64,000 bases of DNA, taken from positions 62,001 to 126,000 of the forward strand of contig JADJCH010000002.1 of the NCBI GenBank assembly GCA_016703325.1, written 5' to 3'. Positions 16,692 through 25,720 of the stretch are shown here, one piece after another. The notes beneath the pieces are model-generated. The model had not been told where the DNA came from and made no database searches. It was given only the letters and a program-made list of their open reading frames with translations. The position numbers were made by a program, and so were the translations under genes. The stretch is from Burkholderiales bacterium (GTDB lineage: Bacteria > Pseudomonadota > Gammaproteobacteria > Burkholderiales > Burkholderiaceae_C). Each line of letters begins with the position of its first letter. Position 1 is the first letter of the stretch.

Positions 16692-17123
16692 TCAAATGTT
16701 GCGCATCCAGTCGGCGGTCTTGAAGAAGCTCTCGTCGAGCCGCGCGATCAGCACCGGATCGAGTGCCATCTCCTGCATCGCCTGGCGCATGCAGGCCAGC
16801 CACTGATCCCGTTCCCGGATGCCGATGGCAAAGGGCATGTGGCGCATGCGCAGCCGCGGGTGGCCGAAGCGCTCTTCGTAGTAACCGGGCCCGCCCAGCC
16901 AGCCACAGAGAAACCAGAACAGCTTGTCGCGGGCCTCGTCGAGGGTGCTGCCGTGCACCACACGCAGCTCCCGGTAAGCGGGCTCCAGGTCCATCAGGTC
17001 GTAGAAGCGGTCCACCAGGGCACGCACGCTGGCTTCGCCGCCCACCCACTCGAAGGGTGTGGCGGGGCGCCCCCCGGCGGGGGAGTCGTTTTTGGCGGGT
17101 TGGGACTCGGACGGGGAACTCAC
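16692..17123 (-). CDS. Group II truncated haemoglobin
   Basis: A 143-residue 2/2 globin: FEWVGGEASVRALVDRFYDLM (A-B helices), the group II signature around the proximal His in RFGHPRLRMRHMPFAIG, and the G/H helix WLACMRQAM. It has about 20 extra polar residues before the globin fold. Group II truncated globins bind O2 or NO and are linked to oxidative or nitrosative stress. It is a single gene facing the Smr gene. Confidence 0.93.
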   Translation of the reverse strand: MSSPSESQPAKNDSPAGGRPATPFEWVGGEASVRALVDRFYDLMDLEPAYRELRVVHGSTLDEARDKLFWFLCGWLGGPGYYEERFGHPRLRMRHMPFAIGIRERDQWLACMRQAMQEMALDPVLIARLDESFFKTADWMRNI

Positions 17124-17193
17124 GGGCAGTCGGCCGGAAAGGCAAGGCGGTTGGACCGGGACTCAGTGTAGGTGCAACGCCGGGCCGGCCGAC

Positions 17194-17229
17194 TGAGCCG
17201 GCGGACATGAGCCGGCGGACATGAGCCGG
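17194..17229 (+). repeat. 14-bp tandem repeat, 2.6 copies
   Basis: TGAGCCGGCGGACA is repeated head to tail (17194-17207, 17208-17221) with a partial third unit, in the gap between the globin and FlhG-like genes. Confidence 0.8.
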
Positions 17230-17247
17230 CCGAACCCGGCAGCGCGT

Positions 17248-18063
17248 TCAGGCCGCCGGCTCGGCCAGCCGTCGCGCCACCGCCAGAATGGCCTGTGCGG
17301 CCGTGGATCCGGGGTAACTCAACATCAGCAGCTGGCGGCGCTGCACCGCGTCGCGCACGGCGGAGTCGCTGGGGATCTCTCCCAGGTAGTGAAGCTTGAC
17401 GCATTGGCCGTCCGGCAGGCGCACGAAGCGGTCGATCACCGTCTGCAGCTGTTGCGCCACGGTGCGACCATCACCGCTCTTTTGCGTCTGGTTCACCGCC
17501 AGCAGGCTGCGGTGGCGGCCTTGCTGCAGCGCCAGCACCTTGAGGGTGGCGTAGGCATCGGCCAGCGAGGTGGGTTCCGGCGTGGCGACCACCAGCACCT
17601 CGTCGGCCAGCGACAGGGCATACAGCACCACGTCGGAGATGCCGGCGCCGGTGTCCAGCAACACATGGTCGTAGTGCGGGCGCACCTGCTGCAGCACGGA
17701 CTGCAACTGCTCGCGCACCTCGGGCGTGAGGCGGGAGTACTCCACCAGGCCGGAGCCCGCCAGCAGCACCTGGAAACCTCCCGGGGCGTCCAGTGTGGCC
17801 TGCTCCAGTGTGCCGTTGCCGGTGAAGACGTCGTGCAGCGTCATGCGCGGCTGCAAATTTAGCACCACGTCCAGGTTGGCCAGGCCCAGGTCGGCGTCGA
17901 TCACCAGGACCTTGCGGCCCAGCCGGGCCAGTGCCGCGGCCAGATTGGCGGCCAGCATGGTCTTGCCGACGCCGCCCTTGCCGCTGGTCACCGCCAGGAT
18001 GCGCGCAGCCCGGCCGGAGCTGCGCGCCGGGCTGCTGTCGCGAGAAGGGTGCGGGGCGTTCAT
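17248..18063 (-). CDS. MinD/ParA-family ATPase, FlhG (FleN/YlxH)-like
   Basis: A 271-residue P-loop ATPase with the deviant Walker A SGKGGVGKT, switch II LLDTGAGISD and the LIDADLGLANLDV segment typical of FlhG/FleN, which counts and places flagella. An Ala/Arg-rich leader (about 1-22) precedes the fold. The chemotaxis genes across the gap and the overlapping diguanylate cyclase support a motility role. FlhF, the usual partner, is not in the window. A general MinD-like protein is the alternative. ATG 18063 overlaps the upstream stop by 4 nt. Confidence 0.75.
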   Translation of the reverse strand: MNAPHPSRDSSPARSSGRAARILAVTSGKGGVGKTMLAANLAAALARLGRKVLVIDADLGLANLDVVLNLQPRMTLHDVFTGNGTLEQATLDAPGGFQVLLAGSGLVEYSRLTPEVREQLQSVLQQVRPHYDHVLLDTGAGISDVVLYALSLADEVLVVATPEPTSLADAYATLKVLALQQGRHRSLLAVNQTQKSGDGRTVAQQLQTVIDRFVRLPDGQCVKLHYLGEIPSDSAVRDAVQRRQLLMLSYPGSTAAQAILAVARRLAEPAA

Positions 18064-18869
18064 GGCTTGGGGAGGAAGTCGTTGTCGAGGTCGGGTTGCA
18101 GCACGGTCGGGCCGAACAGCAGGCCACGCTCCTCCTGGGATACCTCGGAAACCGGCGCCGGCTCCAGGCAGACACAGTTGCGTCCGGCGGATTTGGCGCG
18201 GTAGAGCTGTTGGTCGGCCCGCTCCAGCCAGAGCAGGCGTGAAGAGCGCACCCACTGCGGCGCGAAGGCCGCACCGATGCTGACGGTCACCTGCACCTGC
18301 AGACCGGGGCCCACCGGGATGGCCAGTCGCTCGATGGACTGGCGCACCCGCTCGGTCACCGTCTGGCCGAAGGCGGGGCCGCAGTTGGGCAGCACACTGG
18401 CAAATTCCTCACCGCCGATGCGGGCCACCGTGTCCATCGGGCGCACGCTCTCCTGCAGTGCGTGGCCCACCGCACGGATCACCTGGTCACCCGCGGCATG
18501 CCCGTAGGTGTCGTTGATGCGCTTGAAGTGGTCGATGTCGATCAGCAGCAGCATGGCCGACTCACCCGAGCGGGCCACCCGGTCCATCTCGCGGTCGAGG
18601 GTGGCCTCGAACTGCCGGCGGTTCACCAACCCGGTGAGGGGGTCGCGGCTGGAGAGGTTGCACAGGCCGTCCACCAGGGACTGCATCCACGCTGGCGAAC
18701 CAGCCTGGGTCCCCTGAGGCCATTCATGACCGGCACGCTCCAGCAGTTGCAAGGCCTGATCCAGCCGCAACTCGCCGGCGAACACCACCTGCTTCGGTCC
18801 GTCTGAAGGCGGCTGCAAGCCGACCAGGCTGCGCTCGGTCAAGGGAGGTCGGGTCGGGCCGGGGCTCAC
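18060..18869 (-). CDS. Diguanylate cyclase (GGDEF domain)
   Basis: A 269-residue soluble protein. About 90 N-terminal residues have no recognised domain. The GGDEF domain (about 95-255) has SRDPLTGLVNRRQFE, the metal/substrate loop DIDHFKRINDTYGH and an intact GGEEF active site. It should make c-di-GMP from two GTP. The RxxD inhibitory site is not evident. The stop overlaps the FlhG-like gene start (ATGA), so the two are coupled, which points to control of flagellar switching. The GTG start at 18869 is provisional. Confidence 0.9.
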   Translation of the reverse strand: MSPGPTRPPLTERSLVGLQPPSDGPKQVVFAGELRLDQALQLLERAGHEWPQGTQAGSPAWMQSLVDGLCNLSSRDPLTGLVNRRQFEATLDREMDRVARSGESAMLLLIDIDHFKRINDTYGHAAGDQVIRAVGHALQESVRPMDTVARIGGEEFASVLPNCGPAFGQTVTERVRQSIERLAIPVGPGLQVQVTVSIGAAFAPQWVRSSRLLWLERADQQLYRAKSAGRNCVCLEPAPVSEVSQEERGLLFGPTVLQPDLDNDFLPKP

Positions 18870-19117
18870 GGGTGGGGTGGGCAGAAGCTGGGGTGCGGGG
18901 AAATGAAAAATCAGTCTAGCTCAGTGCCTGGATGGACAGGGGTGGAAATGGCAGTTCTTCTGCCGCATCTCCGCGTCTTGCTGGATCACGCGGCTGGTGA
19001 CACTTCGATTGCTGCAGCCTCTGGTGGGCCTTGGAGCCCCGGCTGCATCTGTCCGACCGACACCCACACCCACATGGGGTCGGTTGCCTGTCCCTCTGGC
19101 CCAGAACGCATCGACGC

Positions 19118-19996
19118 ATGGCTTCGACCGATGTCTCCGACGATTTCCGCGCCGACCTGAGTGCAGCGGATGCCGCTTCCCGGGAGTTCAGCTTCGACCG
19201 CCGGGACTTCGATCGGGTACGCCAGCTGATTCACCAGCGTGCGGGCATCAGCCTGCAGCCGCACAAGCACGCGATGGTCTACAGCCGTCTGGCGCGCCGG
19301 CTGCGCGAAACCGGCCACAACAGCTTCTCCAGCTACCTGCAGTGGCTGGAGAGCGGCAGTGGTGACAGGGCAGCGCAGGAGTGGCAGGAGTTCGTCAACT
19401 GCCTGACCACCAACCTGACCTCCTTCTTCCGCGAGGAGCACCACTTCCCCCTGCTCTGCGAGGCATTGCGGCAGATGGGCGGGCAGGGCCGCGCCGTGCG
19501 GCTGTGGTGCAACGCGGCCTCCACCGGCGAGGAACCCTATTCCCTGGCGATGACGGTGGCCGAGACCCTGGGCGCGAACACGAATGCCCGCATCTTCGCC
19601 AGCGACATCGACACCCAGGTGCTGACCACGGCCCAGCGGGGGGTCTACCCGGCCGAGGCCCGCGGGCTCAGCCCGGAGAGACTGAAGCGCCATTTCCTGC
19701 GCGGCACCGGCGCCAACGCCGGGCACATCCGCGTGCGCCCGGAGCTGGCGCGGCTGATCGAGTTCCGCCAGTTCAACCTGATGAGTGCGCAGTGGTCGTT
19801 GGGTGAACCCTTCGACATCGTCTTCTGTCGCAACGTGATGATCTATTTTGATGCCCCCACCCAGCGGCGCGTGCTGGAGCGCATGCACGGCGTGCTGCGC
19901 CCCGGCGGACTGCTGTTTGTGGGCCATTCCGAGAACTTCACCGACTCGCGCGACCTCTTCCGCCTGCGCGGCAAGACAGTTTACGAGCGCTGCTGA
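19118..19996 (+). CDS. cheR: Chemotaxis protein methyltransferase CheR
   Basis: A 292-residue SAM-dependent methyltransferase: N-terminal helical domain (about 20-90), NAASTGEEPYSLAM SAM-binding motif, FASDIDTQVL, and FCRNVMIYFD. It methylates glutamates on chemoreceptors. ATG 19118 is preferred over longer in-frame readings because CheR homology starts soon after. It is the first gene of a cheR-cheD-cheB run. Confidence 0.96.
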   Translation: MASTDVSDDFRADLSAADAASREFSFDRRDFDRVRQLIHQRAGISLQPHKHAMVYSRLARRLRETGHNSFSSYLQWLESGSGDRAAQEWQEFVNCLTTNLTSFFREEHHFPLLCEALRQMGGQGRAVRLWCNAASTGEEPYSLAMTVAETLGANTNARIFASDIDTQVLTTAQRGVYPAEARGLSPERLKRHFLRGTGANAGHIRVRPELARLIEFRQFNLMSAQWSLGEPFDIVFCRNVMIYFDAPTQRRVLERMHGVLRPGGLLFVGHSENFTDSRDLFRLRGKTVYERC

Positions 19997-20055
19997 GCCG
20001 CGCCCCACCGACAGCACAGCCAAGCGATGCAGCCGCCAACCGAACCCGAGGCACC

Positions 20056-20721
20056 ATGACCCCCACCAGCTCCATCACTCCCTCGACCACCGCCCCGCGT
20101 GGTGGGCGCCTGGAGCGGCTGCGCGGCGCTGCGCGCCGCCCCGGCGAAGCGTCCTTCTTTTTCTACGACGCCTTCTTCAAGTCCGATGCGGTCAAGGTGC
20201 TGCCCGGCGAGTACTTCGTGGACGATGAAGATGTGCTGATCATGACCACGCTGGGTTCGTGCATCGCCGCCTGCATCTGGGATCGGGTGGCGCGTGTGGG
20301 CGGCATGAACCACTTCATGCTGCCCGATGCCGGCGCAGGTGTCAGCGATGGCGGACGCTACGGCAGCTTTGCGATGGAACTGCTGATCAACGAGCTGCTC
20401 AAGCGGGGCGCCAACCGCATGACGCTCGAGGCCAAGGTGTTCGGCGGGGCAGCGGTCATCAGCGGCATGAACAGCCTGAATGTGGGCGAGCGCAACACCA
20501 AGTTCGTGCTGGACTACCTGGCCACCGAGCGCATTCCGGTGGTGTCCAAGGATGTGCAGGAGATCTACCCGCGCAAGGTCTGTTTCCTGCCTCACAGCGG
20601 CAAGGCCATGGTCAAGCGCCTGGCACCGACCAATACCGAGGCGGTGGCCGCACTGGAACGCGATGCGGCCCAGAAGACCCGCAAGAACACCAACGTCGGC
20701 GGCTCCGTCGATCTGTTCTGA
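20056..20721 (+). CDS. cheD: Chemoreceptor glutamine deamidase CheD
   Basis: A 221-residue protein with the CheD catalytic Cys in TTLGSCIAACIWD and His in GGMNHFMLPD. It deamidates receptor glutamines so that CheR/CheB can act on them. It has a longer N-terminus (about 45 residues, FYDAFFKSDAVKVLPGEYFVDDED) and C-terminal tail than the minimal enzyme, as in other betaproteobacteria. It lies 59 nt after cheR. Confidence 0.95.
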   Translation: MTPTSSITPSTTAPRGGRLERLRGAARRPGEASFFFYDAFFKSDAVKVLPGEYFVDDEDVLIMTTLGSCIAACIWDRVARVGGMNHFMLPDAGAGVSDGGRYGSFAMELLINELLKRGANRMTLEAKVFGGAAVISGMNSLNVGERNTKFVLDYLATERIPVVSKDVQEIYPRKVCFLPHSGKAMVKRLAPTNTEAVAALERDAAQKTRKNTNVGGSVDLF

Positions 20722-20791
20722 CACCCACTTGCCGCCCCTGCTGTCGCAGTCTTTCCAGCATCGGCACGACGAGACTCAGAGGAAGAGAACC

Positions 20792-21910
20792 ATGGACAAG
20801 ACCCGAGTGGTGGTGGTCGACGATTCCGCGCTGGTGCGCAGTCTGCTGACCGAGATCATCAACCGGCAGTCGGACATGGAGTGCGTCGGCAGTGCCAGCG
20901 ATCCGCTGGTGGCCCGCGAGATGATCCGCAACCTGAATCCGGACGTCATCACCCTGGATGTCGAGATGCCGCGCATGGACGGCATCGACTTCCTCTCCCG
21001 CCTGATGCGGCTGCGGCCGATGCCGGTGGTGATGGTCTCCACACTGACCGAGAAGGGTGCCGAGGTCACACTGAAGGCCCTGGAACTCGGTGCGGTGGAC
21101 TTCGTGGCCAAGCCGCGCATCGGCATCTCCGACGGCATGCGCCAGCTGGCGCAGGAGATCACCGACAAGGTGCGCATCGCCGCACGGGCCCGGGTGTCCA
21201 GGCTGGCGGGGTCGCCCGCTGCTGCAGGTGCGGTGCCGGCGGGCGCCAACGCCGCGGCAGGTGCGGCCAAGCCGGCCGAGGGACCCGCGCCGGCCTCGCT
21301 GGGCCGGCTGTCCACCGAAAAAATCTTCTTCATCGGCGCGTCCACCGGCGGCACCGAGGCCACCCGGGAAGTGCTCATGGGGCTGCCCGCCGATGCGCCG
21401 GCGGTGATGATCACCCAGCACATGCCGCCTGGCTTCACCAAGAGCTATGCGGCGCGGCTCAACGGCCTGTGCCGCATTGCGGTGCAGGAGGCGCGCGACG
21501 GTGACCGGGTGCTGCCCGGTCATGCCTACATCGCCCCGGGCGGCATGCACCTGTCGGTGGAGCGTTCGGGTGCCAACTACCTGGCCCGTGTGCGCGACGG
21601 CGAGCCGGTCAATCGACACAAGCCCAGCGTGGAGGTGCTGTTCCAGTCCGCAGCCCGGGTGGTGGGACGCAACGCCGTGGGCATCATGCTCACCGGCATG
21701 GGCGGCGACGGCGCGCAGGCCATGAAGGCCATGCGCGATGCAGGTGCCTACAACGTGGCGCAGGACGAGGCCAGCTGCGTCGTCTTCGGCATGCCGCGCG
21801 AAGCCATTGCCGCTGGCGCCTGCCATGAGGTGCTGCCGCTCAAGCGCATTGCCGCGCACCTGCTGGACCACCTGCGCGAGACCTCCGGCGGGGTGCTGCA
21901 CCGGGTTTGA
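20792..21910 (+). CDS. cheB: Protein-glutamate methylesterase/glutaminase CheB
   Basis: A 372-residue two-domain protein: receiver domain (VVVVDDSALVR, phospho-acceptor in TLDVEMPRMDG, FVAKP), an Ala/Pro-rich linker (about 135-165), and the methylesterase domain with Ser (GASTGGTEA), His (QHMPPGFT) and Asp (MLTGMGGDGA). Phosphorylation by CheA would activate demethylation. The start is ATG 20792, preceded by GAGGAAGAG. Confidence 0.96.
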   Translation: MDKTRVVVVDDSALVRSLLTEIINRQSDMECVGSASDPLVAREMIRNLNPDVITLDVEMPRMDGIDFLSRLMRLRPMPVVMVSTLTEKGAEVTLKALELGAVDFVAKPRIGISDGMRQLAQEITDKVRIAARARVSRLAGSPAAAGAVPAGANAAAGAAKPAEGPAPASLGRLSTEKIFFIGASTGGTEATREVLMGLPADAPAVMITQHMPPGFTKSYAARLNGLCRIAVQEARDGDRVLPGHAYIAPGGMHLSVERSGANYLARVRDGEPVNRHKPSVEVLFQSAARVVGRNAVGIMLTGMGGDGAQAMKAMRDAGAYNVAQDEASCVVFGMPREAIAAGACHEVLPLKRIAAHLLDHLRETSGGVLHRV

Positions 21911-21963
21911 TTCGAGACAGGTCCCGCAGCCGAAGCGCGCGCGGGCGGGGCGGGCCGAGCCCG

Positions 21964-23250
21964 TCAGCTGCGGGGTTTGGCGGGCAGGAACAGCGCCTGC
22001 AGGTCACTCAGAAAGTCGAAACCGCGTGCGGTCGGGACCACCTGCGGTCCCGTTTGCGTGATCAGGCCGCGTTGCTGCGCTTCGTCCAGCGTGCTGCGCA
22101 CGGCCGACATCGGCAGACCGGTGCGCTCAGGGAACAACGACAGGTCGAAGCCCTCCTTCAGCCGCAGCGCATTGAGCATGAACTCGAAGGGCAGCGTCTT
22201 GCGGGCCACTTCCTCGTCGTTCGACACCGCCTGGCCGCCCAGCGCTTTTTCCATGTAGGCGGTCGGCTCGCGCCAGCGCACCTGGCGCACGACGCGGTGC
22301 GGAAAGCTCAGTTTGCTGTGCGCCCCGGCGCCGATGCCGAGGTAGTCGCCGAACTGCCAGTAGTTCAGGTTGTGGCGGCAGCGGTGTCCCGGCTGCGCGA
22401 AGGCCGACACTTCGTAGCGCTGCAGGCCGGCCTCGCCGGTCAGCGCGGTGATCTGGTCGAGCATCTCGGCCGAGAGGTCGTCGTCCGGCAGGCCGGCGGG
22501 CGGCGCGTTGGCGAAGCGGGTGTTGGGCTCGATCGTCAGGTGGTAGACCGACAGGTGGGTGGGCTGCAGCGCCAGCGCAGTGCGCAGGTCTTCTGCTGCC
22601 TTGGCCAGATCCTGGCCGGGCAGGGCGTACATCAGGTCGAGGTTGAAGGTGTCGAAGGCCTCGCGCGCCTCCTCGGCTGCGGCGATGGCCTGGGCACGGT
22701 CGTGCACTCGGCCGAGCGCGGCCAGCGCAGCGTCGTCAAAGCTCTGCACGCCGATCGACAACCGGTTGACGCCCGCGGCACGGAAGGCGCGGAAGCGCTC
22801 GCGCTCGAAGGTGCCAGGATTGGCCTCCAGCGTCACCTCGGCGCCGGGCAGCAGCGGCAGGCGGGCGCGCACGTCGTCCAGCAGGCGGGTGATGGCCTCG
22901 GGCGAGAACAGGCTGGGCGTGCCGCCGCCGATGAAGATCGTCTGCACGTTGCGGCCCCAGACCAGCGGCAGCGAGGCTTCGAGGTCGGCGCGCAGGGCGT
23001 CGAGGTAGCGGGACTCCAGTTCGGGATCCAAGGCTCGTGCCGACCCGGATCCGGGTTTCCCGGTCCGGGTCGAGCCCCCCTGGGGGGTGGCGACCACAGG
23101 GAGCCTGGGGGCCTGTTCATGCGAGTTGAAATCGCAGTACGGGCACTTGCGCAGGCACCAGGGTAGGTGGATGTACAGCGACAGCGGCGGCACCGCGCCG
23201 AGTTGCAGCGTGCCGGGGCGCAGGTAGCGCGCGATCAGGTCGTCAGCCAA
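21964..23250 (-). CDS. hemW: Radical SAM haem chaperone HemW (CPO3-like)
   Basis: A 428-residue radical SAM protein: CxxxCxxC cluster site at C32, C36 and C39, FIGGGTPSLF, the central radical SAM barrel, and the C-terminal HemW_C region. HemW transfers haem to proteins; older annotations call it oxygen-independent coproporphyrinogen oxidase. The TTG start overlaps the rdgB stop by 8 nt. Between the cluster and SRYLDALRADL there is an extra low-complexity segment (about 48-74) encoded by palindromic repeat DNA at 23041-23087; see findings. Confidence 0.92.
   Translation of the reverse strand: MADDLIARYLRPGTLQLGAVPPLSLYIHLPWCLRKCPYCDFNSHEQAPRLPVVATPQGGSTRTGKPGSGSARALDPELESRYLDALRADLEASLPLVWGRNVQTIFIGGGTPSLFSPEAITRLLDDVRARLPLLPGAEVTLEANPGTFERERFRAFRAAGVNRLSIGVQSFDDAALAALGRVHDRAQAIAAAEEAREAFDTFNLDLMYALPGQDLAKAAEDLRTALALQPTHLSVYHLTIEPNTRFANAPPAGLPDDDLSAEMLDQITALTGEAGLQRYEVSAFAQPGHRCRHNLNYWQFGDYLGIGAGAHSKLSFPHRVVRQVRWREPTAYMEKALGGQAVSNDEEVARKTLPFEFMLNALRLKEGFDLSLFPERTGLPMSAVRSTLDEAQQRGLITQTGPQVVPTARGFDFLSDLQALFLPAKPRS
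23041..23087. repeat. Palindromic repeat inside hemW
   Basis: CGACCCGGA (23041-23049) is inverted at 23064-23072 as TCCGGGTCG, followed by CCCCCC-T-GGGGGG. Its base pattern resembles intergenic GC-rich repeats elsewhere in the window and not hemW coding sequence, yet it is in frame. Confidence 0.55.
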
Positions 23251-23893
23251 GGCCCCATACCTCGGTCATGAGCTTCACCATCTGGGCCGAGGCCAGTGCA
23301 CGGTGGCTGTGGCGATTCTTGACTTCAGCGTCGAGTTCGGCCACCGACGCGCCCAGCGCCGGTATCTGCATCAGCGGGTCGTAGCCGAAGCCACCACTGC
23401 CGGCTGCGGCCGGGCGGATCTCACCCTCCCAGCGGCCGAAGGCGATCAGCGGCTCGGGGTCGTCGGCCGAGCGCACCGCGACCAGGGTGCAGACGAAGCG
23501 GGCGCGTCGGCTCCCCGCTCCCGCCAGGTCGGTCAGCAGCCGGGTGTTGTTGGCGGCGTCCTGGCGGGAGCGGTGGGCCTCGCGGTCCTCGGCCGGGTCA
23601 CGGTCGATCGCTGCGAAGTGGGCCGACTGCACGCCGGGGTGGCCGCCCAGTGCGTCGACGCACAGACCGGAGTCGTCGGCAAGCGCCGGCAAGCCCGAGG
23701 CCGCGGCGGCGTGGCGGGCTTTGGCCAAAGCGTTCTCGACGAAGGTCGAGTGCGGCTCGTCGGCCTCTGAAATGCCGAGCTGGCCCTGCGCCACCAGCGT
23801 GACACCGGTGGCGCCGAGCAGGGCCTGCAGCTCCTTGAGCTTCTTGGCGTTGTTGGACGCCAGCACGAGGCGGCGCTCAGCGGCGGTGCTCAT
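23243..23893 (-). CDS. rdgB: XTP/dITP pyrophosphatase RdgB (HAM1)
   Basis: A 216-residue house-cleaning NTPase removing ITP, dITP and XTP. Motifs: LVLASNNAKKLKEL (nucleotide binding), LADDSGLCVDALGG, and GGFGYDPLM near the C-terminus; a short insertion with ARARFV follows. It sits in the rph-rdgB-hemW run, 5 nt after rph, and RNase PH and RdgB are commonly paired. Confidence 0.95.
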   Translation of the reverse strand: MSTAAERRLVLASNNAKKLKELQALLGATGVTLVAQGQLGISEADEPHSTFVENALAKARHAAAASGLPALADDSGLCVDALGGHPGVQSAHFAAIDRDPAEDREAHRSRQDAANNTRLLTDLAGAGSRRARFVCTLVAVRSADDPEPLIAFGRWEGEIRPAAAGSGGFGYDPLMQIPALGASVAELDAEVKNRHSHRALASAQMVKLMTEVWGLG

Positions 23894-23898
23894 CCGGT

Positions 23899-24648
23899 TC
23901 AGCCCTCGACGGTCTGACCCGGCGTGCCGGCGAGTGCGGCCTTCTGAAGCTCGACCAGGCGGCGGATGCCCGCCTCGGCCAGGCTGACGAGCTGCAGCAT
24001 CTCGGCGTGGCTGAAGGCGGCGCCCTCTGCCGTGCCCTGCAGCTCGACAAAGCCGCCGGCGCCGGTCATCACCACGTTCATGTCGGTGTCGCAGGCCGAG
24101 TCCTCAACGTACTCCAGGTCCAGCAGCGGCGTGCCCTCCAGGATGCCCACCGAGACGGCGGCGACCTGGTCGCGGATCGGGCTGGCGGCGATCTTGCCGG
24201 TGGCGATCAGGCCGTTGACTGCGTCGGCGGCGGCCACGAAGGCGCCGGTGATCGATGCGGTGCGGGTGCCGCCGTCGGCCTGCAGCACGTCGCAGTCCAG
24301 CGTGATCGTGCGCTCCCCCAGGGCCTTGAGGTCGAACACGCAGCGCAGCGAGCGGCCGATGAGGCGCTGAATCTCCTGCGTGCGCCCGCTCTGCTTGCCC
24401 TTGGCGGCCTCGCGGGCGCTGCGGGTGTGGGTGGAGCGCGGCAGCATGCCGTACTCGGCGGTGACCCAGCCTTCGCCGCTGCCCTTCTGGTGTGGCGGCA
24501 CGCGCTCCTCGACCGAGGCGGTGCACAGCACTTTGGTGTCGCCGAACTCGACCAGCACCGAGCCCTCGGCATGTTTGGTGTAGCCGCGGGTGATGCGGAT
24601 GGGGCGCAGCGCGTCAGCGGCGCGGCCGTGGGGGCGGGTGGCGGTCAT
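23899..24648 (-). CDS. rph: Ribonuclease PH
   Basis: A 249-residue phosphorolytic exoribonuclease for tRNA 3'-end trimming. Motifs: GSVLVEFGDTKVLCTASVEE, the Arg-rich region RTQEIQRLIGRSLR, DCDVLQADGGTRTASITG, and the terminal LVELQKAAL. Full length, unlike the frameshifted rph of E. coli K-12. It follows the PP2C gene by 85 nt. Confidence 0.96.
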   Translation of the reverse strand: MTATRPHGRAADALRPIRITRGYTKHAEGSVLVEFGDTKVLCTASVEERVPPHQKGSGEGWVTAEYGMLPRSTHTRSAREAAKGKQSGRTQEIQRLIGRSLRCVFDLKALGERTITLDCDVLQADGGTRTASITGAFVAAADAVNGLIATGKIAASPIRDQVAAVSVGILEGTPLLDLEYVEDSACDTDMNVVMTGAGGFVELQGTAEGAAFSHAEMLQLVSLAEAGIRRLVELQKAALAGTPGQTVEG

Positions 24649-24733
24649 GGTGGATTCCGGAGTGAAGGCGGGAGAGCCGCCGCGCCGCCTGGTCGGTGCC
24701 GAGCGATAGCGGTGGCGTCAAAGGTCGGGCCGC

Positions 24734-25657
24734 TCAGCTGCGCTTCTGGGCGCTGCGCTTGATGGCTTCGTTGATCTCGCGGATCGAGCGCTCGATCTCG
24801 TCGTCGTCGAGCAGGTCGTCGGGATTGCCCGGGCCAACCGCCGACTGGATGGTGGAGGCGAACACGTCGTCGCCCAGTTCCTCGGTGCGGATGCCGGCAC
24901 TGTCGCCCTCGGCTTCCTCATCTTCCGCGGACTCCCACTCCACCGTCAGCACGGTGACGTTGTCGCTCTTTTCGCCGGCGATGCGCAGGGCTTCTTCGAC
25001 CAGCTCCGGCACCGACTCGGTGATCGGCAGGCTGGCCAGCTGCCGGGTGATGTCCTCGTCCTCGATCGAGCCCCACAGGCCGTCGGAGCACAGCAGCACC
25101 CGATCGCCGGGCTGCAGGGACACCGGGCCGACGATGTCCACCACCGGCTTGCCCGGGCTGCCCAGACAGGTGAAGAGCACGTTGCGGTTGACCTTGTCAC
25201 CCAGCGGCACCACACCCACCAGGCTCTCCTGCAGCTCGGAGTAGGAATGGTCGCGGGTGCGTGCCAGCAACTTGCCGCCGCGCACGAAGTACAAGCGGGA
25301 GTCTCCGCAGTGCGCCCACCAGGCCTCGCGCCCTTGCATCACGCAGGCCACGAGGGTGGTGCGCGGTGTGTCCATCAAGGCGCGCTCGGTCGCGTACCGC
25401 AGCAGGGCGTGGTGGCCGGCCAGCACCGCTTCATTGAGAAAGCGTCGCACGTCCTTCAGGGTCGGCTTGGCCTCGTTCTGGAAGGCACCGGCCAGAGTCT
25501 GCAGCGACAGCTGCGAGGCCACCTCCCCTTCCGGGTGGCCGCCCATGCCGTCGGCCAGCGCAAAGAGGCCGGAGTCCCGCGTGTAGCAGTACCCCATGCG
25601 GTCTTCGTTCTTTTCGCGGCCGCCCCTGCGGCTGATCTGGTAGACGGAAAAGCGCAT
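24734..25657 (-). CDS. PP2C-family Ser/Thr protein phosphatase
   Basis: A 307-residue soluble phosphatase: RRGGREKNEDRMGY (metal/phosphate Arg), ALADGMGGHPEGE (metal Asp), LLCSDGLWG and SDNVTVLTVEW. The C-terminal 60 residues are an acidic, probably disordered tail. It lies 63 nt downstream of the Ser/Thr kinase gene on the same strand, a kinase-phosphatase pair expected to act on common substrates. Confidence 0.93.
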   Translation of the reverse strand: MRFSVYQISRRGGREKNEDRMGYCYTRDSGLFALADGMGGHPEGEVASQLSLQTLAGAFQNEAKPTLKDVRRFLNEAVLAGHHALLRYATERALMDTPRTTLVACVMQGREAWWAHCGDSRLYFVRGGKLLARTRDHSYSELQESLVGVVPLGDKVNRNVLFTCLGSPGKPVVDIVGPVSLQPGDRVLLCSDGLWGSIEDEDITRQLASLPITESVPELVEEALRIAGEKSDNVTVLTVEWESAEDEEAEGDSAGIRTEELGDDVFASTIQSAVGPGNPDDLLDDDEIERSIREINEAIKRSAQKRS

Positions 25658-25720
25658 CCGTGCAGGTGTCCGGTTCGGTGTTCAAGGGGAACGACGGGCC
25701 GGCAGCACAGCCCGTCAGGT

